64,000 nt of DNA from Schlegelella_A sp038231215 (GTDB taxonomy: Bacteria > Pseudomonadota > Gammaproteobacteria > Burkholderiales > Burkholderiaceae_C): the NCBI GenBank assembly GCA_038231215.1, contig JBBRLS010000006.1, positions 1 through 64,000 on the forward strand, in the 5' to 3' direction. Position numbers and translations under genes: made by a program. The notes beneath the pieces were generated by a model. That model saw nothing but the letters and a program-made list of their open reading frames with translations. It was not told the origin of the DNA and searched no databases. Below, piece after piece: positions 43,045 to 52,965 of the stretch; positions within the stretch are counted from its first letter, which is position 1; each line of letters starts with the position of its first letter.

Positions 43045-44192
43045 CGCGCCGGCAGGATGTGCATGTACTTGGCGATGATGCCGAGCATCACCTCATCGGC
43101 GCCGCCGCCGATCGAGCCGAGGCGGCCGTCGCGGTAGAAGCGCGACACCGGGTTGTCCCAGGTGTAGCCCATGCCGCCCCAGTACTGCAGGCAGGCGTCG
43201 GGGACGATGCGGCTCAGCCGGCACGCCTTGAGCTTGGCCATCGACGCCCACTCGGTGACATCGGCGCCGGCGAGGTACTTCTCGGTCGCCATGTAGGTCA
43301 GGCCGCGCAGCGCCTCGACCTCGGTCTTGAGCTCGGCGAGCTTGAAGTGCACGACCTGGTGGTCGAGCACGCTCTTGCCGAAGATCTGCCGCTCGCGCGT
43401 GTAGTCGGCGGTCTGCTGGATGCAGTTGCTCAGGCCCTGGATCGCGTTGGCCGCCGCCCAGAGGCGCTCCTCCTGGAACTGCATCATCTGGTACACGAAG
43501 CCCATGCCTTCGTCGCCGACGCGGTTTGTCTGCGGCACGCGCACGTCGTCGAAGTGGATCAGGCCGGTGTCGCTCGACATCATGCCGATCTTCCTGATCT
43601 TCTTCGCCCGGGTGACGCCCGGCGTGTTCATCGGCACCATGATCAGGCTCTTGTTCTTGTGCGGTGCGCCTTCGCCCGTGTTGGCGAGCAGGCACATCCA
43701 GTCGGCTTGCAGGCTGTTGGTGATCCACATCTTGGCGCCGTTGATGACGTAGTCGCCGCCGTCCTTGCGAGCGGTGGTCTTGATGCTCGCCACGTCGGAG
43801 CCCGCGCCGGGCTCGGACACGCCGATGCAGCCGACCGCATCGCCCGTGATGGCGGGCACCAGGAACTCCTTGCACAGCGCCTCGGAGCCGAAGCGGGCGA
43901 GCGCCGGCGTGCACATGTCGGTCTGCACGCCGATCGCCATCGGCACGCCGCCGCAAGCGATGTGGCCGAGCGTCTCGGCCATGACGATCGAGTACGAGTA
44001 GTCGAGCGCGGCGCCGCCGTACTTCTCGGGCTTGGTGAGGCCGAGCAGGCCGAGCTTGCCGAGGCCCTTGAACACCTGGTGCGCCGGGAACTCCTCGGCC
44101 GCCTCCCAGGCGTCGACGTGCGGGTTGATCTCTTCGTCGATGAAGCGCTTGAGCGTGCGCCTGATTTCTTCGTGCTCGTGGGTGATCAGCAT
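43041..44192 (-). CDS. acyl-CoA dehydrogenase (isovaleryl/citronellyl-type cluster gene)
   Basis: 383 residues: GCIGVSEPGAGSDVASIKTTARKDGGDYVINGAKMWITNS, ERQIFGKSVLDHQVVHFKLAELK, YWGGMGYTWDNPVSRFYRDGRLGSIGGGADEVML. Similar in length and motifs to dehydrogenases next to acyl-CoA carboxylases (LiuA/AtuD types). ATG 44192 fits the family start (MLITHEHEEIRRTLKRFIDEEI). Translationally coupled to the carboxylase alpha gene. Confidence 0.92.
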   Translation of the reverse strand: MLITHEHEEIRRTLKRFIDEEINPHVDAWEAAEEFPAHQVFKGLGKLGLLGLTKPEKYGGAALDYSYSIVMAETLGHIACGGVPMAIGVQTDMCTPALARFGSEALCKEFLVPAITGDAVGCIGVSEPGAGSDVASIKTTARKDGGDYVINGAKMWITNSLQADWMCLLANTGEGAPHKNKSLIMVPMNTPGVTRAKKIRKIGMMSSDTGLIHFDDVRVPQTNRVGDEGMGFVYQMMQFQEERLWAAANAIQGLSNCIQQTADYTRERQIFGKSVLDHQVVHFKLAELKTEVEALRGLTYMATEKYLAGADVTEWASMAKLKACRLSRIVPDACLQYWGGMGYTWDNPVSRFYRDGRLGSIGGGADEVMLGIIAKYMHILPAR

Positions 44193-44227
44193 GGTCGTAA
44201 GGTAGGGGTAGATGTTGTTGTTGCGTC

Positions 44228-44253
44228 GAGATCCTTCGCTACGCTCAGGATGA
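44228..44253. repeat. dispersed repeat, single copy
   Basis: GAGATCCTTCGCTACGCTCAGG... matches the reverse orientation of the repeat core with one change. A weaker, eroded copy follows around 44272-44295 (CGAGCGGCGCGAAGGAT). Confidence 0.75.
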
Positions 44254-44359
44254 CAGGTGCCGGTATTTTCTTGTCCTCCCGAGCGGCGCGAAGGATTTGA
44301 CTGCGCCGTCCGCCGAATACCGACAATCGTGGTCATCCTCCGAGTGCCAACATTCGCTT

Positions 44360-44712
44360 GTCATCCTGAGCGAAGCGAAGGATCTCGACCTTGCGACTCG
44401 ACCCAGCCTTCGCTCAAGTCCAGCCACTGCGGATTGCCGGCTTCGATCAACGCGATCTTTTTCTTCCGGAGCCAGCCCTTGATCTGCTTCTCCCGCGCGA
44501 TGGCCGCCGATGCTTCCTCGGTGCTCTCGATGTAGACGAGGCGGTCTACGTGGTACCGGGCCGTGAAGCCCGGTACCAGCTTGTTCTTGTGCGCGAACAG
44601 GCGCCTGGTCATTTCGCTCGTGACGCCGACATGGAGCACGCGGGAACGGCTCGCAAGGATGTAGACGTGGAAGGTCTCCATCGCCGAGATCCTTCGCTTT
44701 GCTCAGGATGAC
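44360..44712 (-). mobile_element. GIY-YIG gene bounded by inverted copies of the dispersed repeat
   Basis: The left boundary 44360-44386 (GTCATCCTGAGCGAAGCGAA...) and the right boundary 44686-44712 (reverse complement, one mismatch) form terminal inverted repeats around a single ORF. The ORF starts 4 nt inside the right copy, with the repeat providing GAAGGA as ribosome site, and its stop codon lies in the left copy. The unit sits between two genes of an otherwise continuous catabolic cluster. Mobility is inferred from this arrangement; no target duplication was identified. Confidence 0.55.
44361..44681 (-). CDS. GIY-YIG nuclease (YhbQ-like)
   Basis: A 106-residue single-domain GIY-YIG protein: HVYILASRSRVLHVGVTSEMTRRLFAHK (the GIY half is HVY, the YIG half is HVGVTS), FTARYHVDRLVYIEST, AIAREKQIKGWLRKKKIALIEAGNPQWLDL. 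The YIG motif is VGV-type, as in many YhbQ-like proteins. The last nine residues (RDPSLRSG) are encoded by the dispersed repeat. The family is fused or linked to such repeats in ways that suggest a role in their spread, but this is inference. Confidence 0.87.
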   Translation of the reverse strand: METFHVYILASRSRVLHVGVTSEMTRRLFAHKNKLVPGFTARYHVDRLVYIESTEEASAAIAREKQIKGWLRKKKIALIEAGNPQWLDLSEGWVESQGRDPSLRSG

Positions 44713-44723
44713 AGGTACCACCT

Positions 44724-46337
44724 TCACGGACGGGCGACGCCGAACTGCATGGGGTGGAGTGTGCGCTGCGCCGCCTCGTCGCAGACGGCGAGCGCGAGGG
44801 CGAGCACGCGGCGCGTGTCGCGGGGGTCGATGAGGCCGTCGTCGAGCAGGCGGCCCGAGGTGTAGAAGGCGTCGCTCTGGCGCTCGAAGGTGGCGACGAT
44901 CTTCGCCTTCAGCGCGGCGAGCTTCGCTTCGTCGACCGGCTCGCCTTTGCGTGCCGCGCCTTCGCGCATGACGATCTCCATCGTGCCGGCGGCCTGCTCG
45001 GCGCCCATCACGGCGGTCTTCGCAGTGGGCCAGCTGAAGGCGAAGCGCGGATGAAAGCCGCGCCCGCACATGCCGTAGTTGCCGGCCCCGAACGACGCGC
45101 CGCATTGCACGGTGATCTGCGGCACGGTCGCGTTGGAGAGTGCCTGGATCTGCTTGGAGCCGTGCTTGATCATGCCGGCGCGCTCGGCCTCGGTGCCGAC
45201 GATGAAGCCGGTCGTGTTCTGCAGCCAGACGATCGGCAAGCCCGTCTGCTCGCAGCTCTGGATGAAGTGCGTGACCTTGGTGCTCCCCGCCGGATCGAGC
45301 GGCCCGTTGTTGGTGACGATGCCGACCCGAAAGCCGGCGATCCCCGCGTAGCCGCAGACCGTGGCCGGCCCGTAGTCGCCCTTGAACTCGAGAAACTCGG
45401 ATGCGTCGGCGATGCGCGCGATGACCTGCCGCATCTCGACGGGCTTCTTCATGTCGGCGCCGAACAGGCCGAGCAGATCGTCGGCGGGCAACAGCGGCTC
45501 GGCGCCGTCGGGCCAGCTCGCGCGTGGCTGCCAGCCCAGCGAGGCGACCAGTTCGCGTGCGATGGCCAGCGCGCTCGCGTCGTCGTCGGCGACGTGCTCG
45601 GCCAGGCCGGAGACACTGGCGTGCATGTCGGCGCCGCCGAGCGCCTCGTCATCGGCGATCTCTCCCGTGGCGGCCTTGAGCAAGGGTGGCCCGGCAAGAA
45701 ACGCGCGGCCGCGGCCGCGGACCATGATGACGCGGTCGGAGAGCCCGGTCATGTAGGCGCCGCCCGCCGTGGAGGAGCCGTGCACGACACCGATCACCGG
45801 CAGGCCGGCGGCCGAGAGCCGTGCCAGGTTGTAGAAGGCGCTGCCGCCGTGGATGAATTGCTCGACGCGGTAGGCAAGCAGGTTGGCGCCCGCCGATTCG
45901 ATGAGATGCACGAAGGGCAGCTTGTTCTCGAGCGCGATCGCCTGCGCGCGCTGCAGCTTCTCGAGGCCCATCGGCTGCAGGGCGCCGGCGTCGATGCCCG
46001 CGTCGTCGGCGACAAGCATGACGCGAACGCCCGAGACGACGCCGATGCCGGCGATGACGCCGCCGCCGGGCACCGACTTCTCGGCGTCGTCGCTGTCGAG
46101 CAGCCAGCCGGCCATGGTCGAGAGCTCGAGAAAGGGCAGGCCGGGATCGAGCAGCCTCGCGACGCGTTCGCGCGGCAGCAACTGGCCGCGCTTGGCGAAC
46201 AGGGGCGCGGCGCGCTCGCTCGCGGCGCGGGTGCGGGATTCGAGGGCTCGCCAGCGCTCGACGAGCGCCAGCGTATGCGCGCGTTGCGCGACGCGCGAGA
46301 CGGCATCGCCGCCTGCGGCAAGATGAAGGGACGGCAT
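44724..46337 (-). CDS. acyl-CoA carboxylase beta subunit (carboxyltransferase)
   Basis: A 537-residue carboxyltransferase: LPFLELSTMAGWLL, KSVPGGGVIAGIGVVSGVRVMLVADDAG, GSSTAGGAYMTGLSDRVIMVRGRGRAFLAGPPLLKAATGE and FGAGNYGMCGRGFHPRFAFSWPTAKTAVMGAEQAAGTM. It transfers CO2 from the biotin of the alpha subunit to an unsaturated acyl-CoA. It resembles methylcrotonyl-/geranyl-CoA carboxylase beta chains; the exact substrate is open because no methylglutaconyl hydratase or HMG-CoA lyase gene is present. Divergent from the thiolase gene. Confidence 0.92.
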   Translation of the reverse strand: MPSLHLAAGGDAVSRVAQRAHTLALVERWRALESRTRAASERAAPLFAKRGQLLPRERVARLLDPGLPFLELSTMAGWLLDSDDAEKSVPGGGVIAGIGVVSGVRVMLVADDAGIDAGALQPMGLEKLQRAQAIALENKLPFVHLIESAGANLLAYRVEQFIHGGSAFYNLARLSAAGLPVIGVVHGSSTAGGAYMTGLSDRVIMVRGRGRAFLAGPPLLKAATGEIADDEALGGADMHASVSGLAEHVADDDASALAIARELVASLGWQPRASWPDGAEPLLPADDLLGLFGADMKKPVEMRQVIARIADASEFLEFKGDYGPATVCGYAGIAGFRVGIVTNNGPLDPAGSTKVTHFIQSCEQTGLPIVWLQNTTGFIVGTEAERAGMIKHGSKQIQALSNATVPQITVQCGASFGAGNYGMCGRGFHPRFAFSWPTAKTAVMGAEQAAGTMEIVMREGAARKGEPVDEAKLAALKAKIVATFERQSDAFYTSGRLLDDGLIDPRDTRRVLALALAVCDEAAQRTLHPMQFGVARP

Positions 46338-46386
46338 CAGCGAGTTTGTTCAGTCCGATAATGCGTTGTCAATGCGGGAGACGATG

Positions 46387-47592
<1,206 letters not shown>

Positions 47593-47673
47593 TAGGCGGC
47601 GAGCGGCGTGCGGATGGCATCGAGCCGGGGCGCGCGGGCTGCTTCTGAGCAACAGGGCGCCGGCGTCGCCTGT

Positions 47674-48021
47674 GCGCTCCGGCCCACGCTCGCGGTCGCG
47701 CACCGAACCGGGCGGCGAGCACCTCGTCAACGCCACGCTGCCCCATCACCGTCCGGAGCGACCGCGAATGGGTCCTGCGCGCACAGGCGCCACCGCCACC
47801 CTGCACGTCGCTGCCATGGCGCGCGCTTCGTGGGGGTGCCACGCACCTATTGCGCCCCCACGAATTCGCACGAACGACTCGCTGCCAGTCGGCAGGCGGT
47901 TCGGGCATGCGGGCGCAGGCCCCATTCGCGGTCGCACCCATGGAGGTGGGGCACGCTGGTGTTGATGCGATGGTGCTGCCGGGCCACCGCCGGTCGACCG
48001 CGAGCGTGGGCCGGAGAACGC
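47674..48021. repeat. large imperfect inverted repeat in the thiolase-fadB spacer
   Basis: The 554-nt spacer 47593-48146 has no convincing gene. The left part (47674-47838) is complementary, imperfectly but over nearly its whole length, to the right part (47853-48021), with an apex CGTGGGGGTG/CGCCCCCACG. A unit of about 18 bp (GGCCCACGCTCGCGGTCG type) appears four times in alternating orientation at 47681, 47758, 47916 and 47995, about 80-160 nt apart. It could form a cruciform or long RNA hairpin, or be two head-to-head copies of a repeat. Long open frames on both strands here follow from the composition and symmetry. Confidence 0.75.
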
Positions 48022-48146
48022 ATGCCCGGGCCGCCTGCCTCGCTCGGTGACACACGCGAACCGACCGCAGCGCCCGAGGAAACACGCTTGTCCCGACTCC
48101 ATCAACCAACCGGAACGCTCGCGATCGATCCGCTGCGCCTTCGCCC

Positions 48147-50285
48147 ATGAAAACCATTCGCTACGAGCTCGACGACGAAGGCATCGCCGCCGTCACCTTC
48201 GACGCCCCCGGCTCGCCCGTCAACACGATGACGCGCGAGTGGCAGCAGGATCTCGCGGGGGTCGCCGCCCAACTCGAGCGCGACAACGCGCGCATCAAGG
48301 GCGTGCTGCTCGCCTCGGCGAAGTCGACCTTCTTCGCCGGTGCCGCGCTCAAGCACGTCATGACCTTGACCGACGCCGACGCAGCGCCCGGCTTCGTCGA
48401 GATCGAGGCGATGAAGGCGAGCTTTCGGCGCATCGAGTCGCTCGGCCGGCCGGTCGTCGCGCTGCTCAACGGTGCGGCACTCGGCGGCGGCTGGGAAGTG
48501 GCGTTGATCGCTCACGCGCGGTTTTCGCTCGACGACGCGAAGATCCAGTTCGGCACGCCCGAGGTGAGCCTCGGCCTGATCCCCGGCGCCACCGGTATCA
48601 CGAAGACGGTGCGCAAGCTCGGCCTGGTCGCCGCGCAACCCTATCTGCTCGAAGGCAAGCTGTTCGGCCCGCGCGAGGCGGTCGATCTCGGCTGGGTCGA
48701 CGGCCTTTGCGCCGACGCGGCCGGGTTGCGCGCGCAGGCCATCGAATGGATTCACGCCCATCCCGACGCGCGCCAACCCTGGGAGCGGAGCGACTACAAG
48801 ATGCCGGGCGGCACGCCGGCGAACCCGAAGATCGCCGCCGGCCTGGCCGTCGCGCCGGCGATGCTGCTGCAGAAGACGCGCGGCCTCTATCCGGCGGCCG
48901 AAGCGATCCTCGAGACCATGGTCGAGGGCGCGCTCGTCGACTACGACACGGCGACGCGCATCGAGAGCCGCCGCCTCGCGAAGATCATGGTCGGGCAGAA
49001 CGCCAAGAACATGATCAGCGCGTTCTTCTTCGACCTGAACGCCATCAAGTCGGGCAAGTCGCGGCCGGCAGGCTTTGCGCCGTGGAAGCCGCGCAAGGTC
49101 GGCGTGCTCGGCGCTGGCATGATGGGCGCGGGCATCGCCCACGCCAACGCGGCACGCGGCATCGCCGTCGTGCTGAAGGACGTGTCGCTCGAGAAGGCCG
49201 AGGCGGGCCTCGCCGCAGTGCGCAGGATCACTGCACCGCAAGTGGCCAAGGGCCGCATGGACGCGGCGCGCGAAGCGAAGTTGCTCGGCCTCGTCACGCC
49301 CACGGCGCAGGTCGGCGCACTCGACGGCTGTGATCTGATCATCGAAGCCGTGTTCGAGAACCGCGAGCTGAAGGCGGCGGTCACGCGCGAAGCCGAGCCG
49401 CTGCTCGCGCCGGGTGGCGTGTTCGCGAGCAACACCTCGACGCTGCCGATCGGCGGCCTCGCCGCGGCGAGCAAGGCGCCTGAGCGCTTCGTCGGCCTGC
49501 ACTTCTTTTCGCCGGTGCACAAGATGCGGCTCGTCGAGATTATTCGCGGCAAGCAGACCAGCGACGAGACGATCGCCCGCGCCTACGACTACGTCGCTTC
49601 GATCGGCAAGACGCCGATCGTCGTCAACGACTCGCGTGGCTTCTTCACGAGCCGCGTCTTCGGCACCTTCGTCATGGAAGGCGCGGCCATGCTTGCCGAA
49701 GGAATCGCGGCGCCGCTCATCGAGCACGCCGCACTGGCCGCAGGCATGCCGGTGGGTCCGTTGGCGGTGCTCGACGAGACCTCGCTGTCGCTCTCGGTCC
49801 ACGTCATGGAGCAGAAGCGCGCCGACCTCGCCGCCGAAGGCAAGAGCCGCGCGCTCTCGGCCGGCGAGCAACTGGTCGAGCGCATGGTCAAGGAACTGAA
49901 GCGGCCGGGGCGTGCGGGCGGCGGCGGGTTCTACGACTACCCGGCCGGTGAGGCCAAGCGACTCTGGCCCGGCTTGAAGACGAACTTCGAGAATGCCGGG
50001 GCAACGGCCGCGGCCGCCGCGGATCTCGCGCTGTTGAGTCGGCGCTTTCTCTATCGGCAGTCGATCGAGACCGCGCGCTGCCTCGCCGAAGGTGTGCTGA
50101 CCAGCGTGCACGAGGCCAACATCGGCTCGATCTTCGGCATCGGCTTTCCCGCCTGGACGGGCGGGGCGATCCAGTTCATCGCCGCCGAAGGCCGCGAGCG
50201 ATTTCTCGCCCGTGCCCAGGCCCTGGCCGATCGCTACGGCGAACGCTTCGCCATAGGTACCGACCTCGTTCCGCAGTCATCCTGA
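48147..50285 (+). CDS. FadB/FadJ-like bifunctional 3-hydroxyacyl-CoA dehydrogenase / enoyl-CoA hydratase
   Basis: 712 residues. The N-terminal crotonase domain (about 1-190; VTFDAPGSPVNTM, STFFAGAALKH, NGAALGGGWEVALIAHARF, FGTPEVSLGLIPGATG, with both catalytic Glu positions) is followed by a NAD-binding domain (about 315-500; KVGVLGAGMMGAGIAHANAARG, FASNTSTLPIGGLA, GLHFFSPVHKMRLVEII) and the dehydrogenase C-terminal domains. Catalyses the two middle steps of beta-oxidation; the thiolase partner is just upstream. Confidence 0.94.
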   Translation: MKTIRYELDDEGIAAVTFDAPGSPVNTMTREWQQDLAGVAAQLERDNARIKGVLLASAKSTFFAGAALKHVMTLTDADAAPGFVEIEAMKASFRRIESLGRPVVALLNGAALGGGWEVALIAHARFSLDDAKIQFGTPEVSLGLIPGATGITKTVRKLGLVAAQPYLLEGKLFGPREAVDLGWVDGLCADAAGLRAQAIEWIHAHPDARQPWERSDYKMPGGTPANPKIAAGLAVAPAMLLQKTRGLYPAAEAILETMVEGALVDYDTATRIESRRLAKIMVGQNAKNMISAFFFDLNAIKSGKSRPAGFAPWKPRKVGVLGAGMMGAGIAHANAARGIAVVLKDVSLEKAEAGLAAVRRITAPQVAKGRMDAAREAKLLGLVTPTAQVGALDGCDLIIEAVFENRELKAAVTREAEPLLAPGGVFASNTSTLPIGGLAAASKAPERFVGLHFFSPVHKMRLVEIIRGKQTSDETIARAYDYVASIGKTPIVVNDSRGFFTSRVFGTFVMEGAAMLAEGIAAPLIEHAALAAGMPVGPLAVLDETSLSLSVHVMEQKRADLAAEGKSRALSAGEQLVERMVKELKRPGRAGGGGFYDYPAGEAKRLWPGLKTNFENAGATAAAAADLALLSRRFLYRQSIETARCLAEGVLTSVHEANIGSIFGIGFPAWTGGAIQFIAAEGRERFLARAQALADRYGERFAIGTDLVPQSS

Positions 50286-50326
50286 GTCCGCGGTCATCCC
50301 CAGTTCGCAGTCATCCCGAGTCCGCG

Positions 50327-50394
50327 GTCATCCTGAGCGAAGCGAAGGATCCTGGCTCACGAAACGAAGAGATCCTTCGCTTCGCTCAGGATGA
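50327..50394. repeat. dispersed hairpin repeat after the FadB-like gene
   Basis: Arms 50327-50351 and 50369-50394 are reverse complements of the repeat core. Preceding it, GTCATCC followed by CAGTTCGCA / CGAGTCCGCG is repeated about three times (50281-50330), as if the repeat start had been amplified. The hairpin lies 42 nt after the stop codon and could act as a transcription terminator between convergent genes. Confidence 0.8.
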
Positions 50395-50426
50395 AAAAGG
50401 GGACGCTGACAGGGCGCGCTGCATCC

Positions 50427-50744
50427 TCACTTCAGGCCAAGGATCCACTGCACGAGCTGCTTCGCCTCGGCTTCGCTGACTTGCGGGTTGGCAGGCATGA
50501 CGGCGACGCCCCAGACGCCGGTACCGCCCTTCCTCACCTTCTGCGCGAGCTTGGCCGCCGCGTCGGGCTGGCCCGCGTACTTGGCGGCGACGGCCTTGTA
50601 GGCGGGGCCGATCACCTTCTGGCCGACGGCGTGGCAGGCCATGCAGTTCTTCTTCTGCGCCAGCTCCGGATTGGCGCGTGCCGGGGCGGCCGCCATGCAG
50701 GCGATCACGATAGTGGCGAGGACGATGGGTTTCGTGCGCTTCAT
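50427..50744 (-). CDS. class I c-type cytochrome (c5/c551-like)
   Basis: 105 residues: signal peptide (1-24, ARA-N), haem motif KKNCMACHAVGQKVIGPAYKAVAAKY and the distal Met in WGVAVMPANPQVSEAEAKQLVQWIL. A small periplasmic electron carrier. Divergent from the Trp-rich protein gene. Confidence 0.93.
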   Translation of the reverse strand: MKRTKPIVLATIVIACMAAAPARANPELAQKKNCMACHAVGQKVIGPAYKAVAAKYAGQPDAAAKLAQKVRKGGTGVWGVAVMPANPQVSEAEAKQLVQWILGLK

Positions 50745-50863
50745 GGCTCGGGGTCGACCTTGTGCTCAGCTACCATCAGCATAGCGGTCGCGAGTCCTCG
50801 CGCAAAGCGCGGCCGTCAGCGCACGGTCGCGCTGCCATCGCGGTCCTCGGCCGGGAGAATCTC

Positions 50864-51148
50864 ATGCTGTTCGTCCTCATCGGCATCGCGCTGATCATCC
50901 TCAACGTCGCCAACATCGGCCCGTTCGGGGCCTGGAACTGGGAGTTCTTCGGCGACCTGTGGAAGTTCTGCGTGCCCTTTGTCTTTGCCATCGTCTGGTG
51001 GGTCTATTCCGACCTGTCCGGGCTCAACAAGCGGCGCGAGATGGAACGCATGGAGCAGCGCAAGAAGAACAGGCGCCAGGAAAACCTCGTCTCGCTCGGC
51101 ATGGACACGCGAGCCCGGCGCAAGGCGCAAAAGCAGCAGCAGCGTTAG
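50864..51148 (+). CDS. small Trp-rich membrane protein (TIGR04438 type)
   Basis: 94 residues: membrane segment (LFVLIGIALIILNVANI), FGAWNWEFFGDLWKFCVPFVFAIVWWVYSD, then a strongly basic tail (RREMERMEQRKKNRRQ). This tryptophan pattern is typical of a small family found in Burkholderiales; function unknown. ATG 50864 has GGGAG upstream; the frame extends to 50762 without a good start. Confidence 0.85.
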   Translation: MLFVLIGIALIILNVANIGPFGAWNWEFFGDLWKFCVPFVFAIVWWVYSDLSGLNKRREMERMEQRKKNRRQENLVSLGMDTRARRKAQKQQQR

Positions 51149-51169
51149 CCACGACGAAGCGAGCCTTCG

Positions 51170-52849
51170 TCAGTCGCCGTCGAGCACCGCGCCCCGGCTC
51201 GCGCTCGACGCGTTTTTCGCGAATTTGGCCAGCACGCCGCGCGTGTAGCGCGGCTCGGGCGCGACCCACGCGGCGCGGCGTTTCGCCAGCACCGCGTCGT
51301 CGACGTTGAGCTGCACGAGAAGCCGGTGTGCGTCGATGGTGATCGAGTCGCCTTCCTCCACCAGCGCGATCGTGCCGCCCGCATACGCTTCGGGTGCGAC
51401 ATGGCCGACCACCATGCCCCAGGTGCCGCCCGAGAAGCGCCCGTCGGTGACGAGCCCCACCGACTCGCCGAGCCCCTGGCCGATCAGCGCGCTCGTCGGC
51501 GCCAGCATCTCCGGCATGCCGGGCGCGCCCTTGGGGCCGAGGTAGCGAAGCACCATCACGTCGCCGGCAACGATGCGCCGGTCCATGATCGCCGTCATCG
51601 CCGAAGGCTCGTCTTCGAAGACGCGCGCCGGCCCGGTGATGACGGGGTTCTTGAGTCCCGTGATCTTTGCAACGGCACCCTCGGTGGAGAGGTTGCCGCG
51701 CAGGATGGCGAGGTGGCCGTGCGCATACATCGGCTTGTCGATGGGCCGGATCACGTCCTGGTCGGCGCGCGGCGCGTCGGGCAGCTCGGCGAGCGTCTCG
51801 GCAATCGTCTTGCCGGTGATCGTGATGCAGTCGCCGTGCAGATGGCCGGCGGCGAGCAGCGTCTTCATGACCTGCGGGATGCCGCCGGCGCGATGCAGGT
51901 CGACGGCCAGGTACTTGCCCGAGGGCTTGAGGTCGCAGAGCACGGGCACCTTGCGGCGAATACGCTCGAAGTCGTCGATCGTCCACTCGACGCCCGCGGT
52001 GTGGGCGATGGCGAGGAAGTGCAGCACGGCGTTGGTCGAGCCACCGGTCGCCATGACGACGGCGATCGCGTTCTCGATGCTCTTTTTCGTGACGATGTCG
52101 CGCGGCTTCAGGTCCTTCTTCACCGCTTCGACCAGCACGCGCGCCGCCGCCTTGGCCGAGGCGACGATCTCGTCGTGCACGTTGGCCATGGTGCTCGAAT
52201 AGGGCAGGCTCATGCCGAGCGCCTCGAAGGACGAGCTCATGGTGTTGGCGGTGTACATGCCGCCGCACGAGCCGCTGCCGGGAATGGCGCGGCGTTCGAT
52301 CTCGCGGAAGTCGGTCTCGTTCATCGTCCCGGCGGTGAAGCGGCCCACCGCCTCGAAGATGCTGACGATGTTGAGGTCCTGGCCCTGGTAGCGGCCGGGC
52401 AGGATGGTGCCGCCGTAGACGTAGATGGCAGGCACGTTGGCGCGCAGGATGCCCATCATGCCGCCCGGCATGTTCTTGTCGCAGCCGCCGACCACGAGCA
52501 CGCCGTCCATCCACTGGCCGCCGACGCAGGTCTCGATGCAGTCGGCGATGACCTCGCGCGAGACCAGGCTGTACTTCATGCCCTCGGTGCCCATCGCCAT
52601 GCCGTCGCTGATCGTCGGCGTGCCGAAGATCTGGGCGTTGCCACCCGCTTCCTCGATGCCTTCGACGGCCGCGTCGGCGAGCTTTTGCAGGCCGGAGTTG
52701 CAGGGCGTGATGGTCGAGTGGCCGTTGGCGACGCCGATCATCGGCTTGGCGAAGTCGCCCTCTTCGTAGCCGAGGGCGTAGTACATCGACCGGTTCGGCG
52801 CGCGCGCGATGCCCTCGGTGATGTTGCGGGAGCGGCGATTGATCGGCAT
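51170..52849 (-). CDS. ilvD: dihydroxy-acid dehydratase
   Basis: 559 residues; catalyses dehydration of dihydroxy acids in branched-chain amino acid synthesis using an Fe-S cluster. Motifs: TPCNSGLQKLADAA, VVGGCDKNMPGGMMG and GSGSCGGMYTANTMSS (cluster cysteines), and GRFSGGTWGMVVGHVAPEA. ATG 52849 was chosen; ATG 52861 lies inside a copy of the dispersed repeat. Two repeat arms separate it from lgt. Confidence 0.95.
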   Translation of the reverse strand: MPINRRSRNITEGIARAPNRSMYYALGYEEGDFAKPMIGVANGHSTITPCNSGLQKLADAAVEGIEEAGGNAQIFGTPTISDGMAMGTEGMKYSLVSREVIADCIETCVGGQWMDGVLVVGGCDKNMPGGMMGILRANVPAIYVYGGTILPGRYQGQDLNIVSIFEAVGRFTAGTMNETDFREIERRAIPGSGSCGGMYTANTMSSSFEALGMSLPYSSTMANVHDEIVASAKAAARVLVEAVKKDLKPRDIVTKKSIENAIAVVMATGGSTNAVLHFLAIAHTAGVEWTIDDFERIRRKVPVLCDLKPSGKYLAVDLHRAGGIPQVMKTLLAAGHLHGDCITITGKTIAETLAELPDAPRADQDVIRPIDKPMYAHGHLAILRGNLSTEGAVAKITGLKNPVITGPARVFEDEPSAMTAIMDRRIVAGDVMVLRYLGPKGAPGMPEMLAPTSALIGQGLGESVGLVTDGRFSGGTWGMVVGHVAPEAYAGGTIALVEEGDSITIDAHRLLVQLNVDDAVLAKRRAAWVAPEPRYTRGVLAKFAKNASSASRGAVLDGD

Positions 52850-52856
52850 GGCGGAT

Positions 52857-52924
52857 GTCATCCTGGGCGACAGCGAAGGATCTCATCGTACCGCCGGGAG
52901 ATCCTTCGCTTCGCTCAGGATGAC
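52857..52924. repeat. dispersed hairpin repeat between ilvD and lgt
   Basis: A left arm at 52857-52885 (with several changes) and a right arm at 52898-52924 (GAGATCCTTCGCTTCGCTCAGG...) lie in the divergent ilvD/lgt spacer, so both promoters must lie in or next to the repeat. Confidence 0.75.
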
Positions 52925-52965
52925 CGCCCGGTCTCGATGACAACCCGTCTCGATATCATCTCCCC

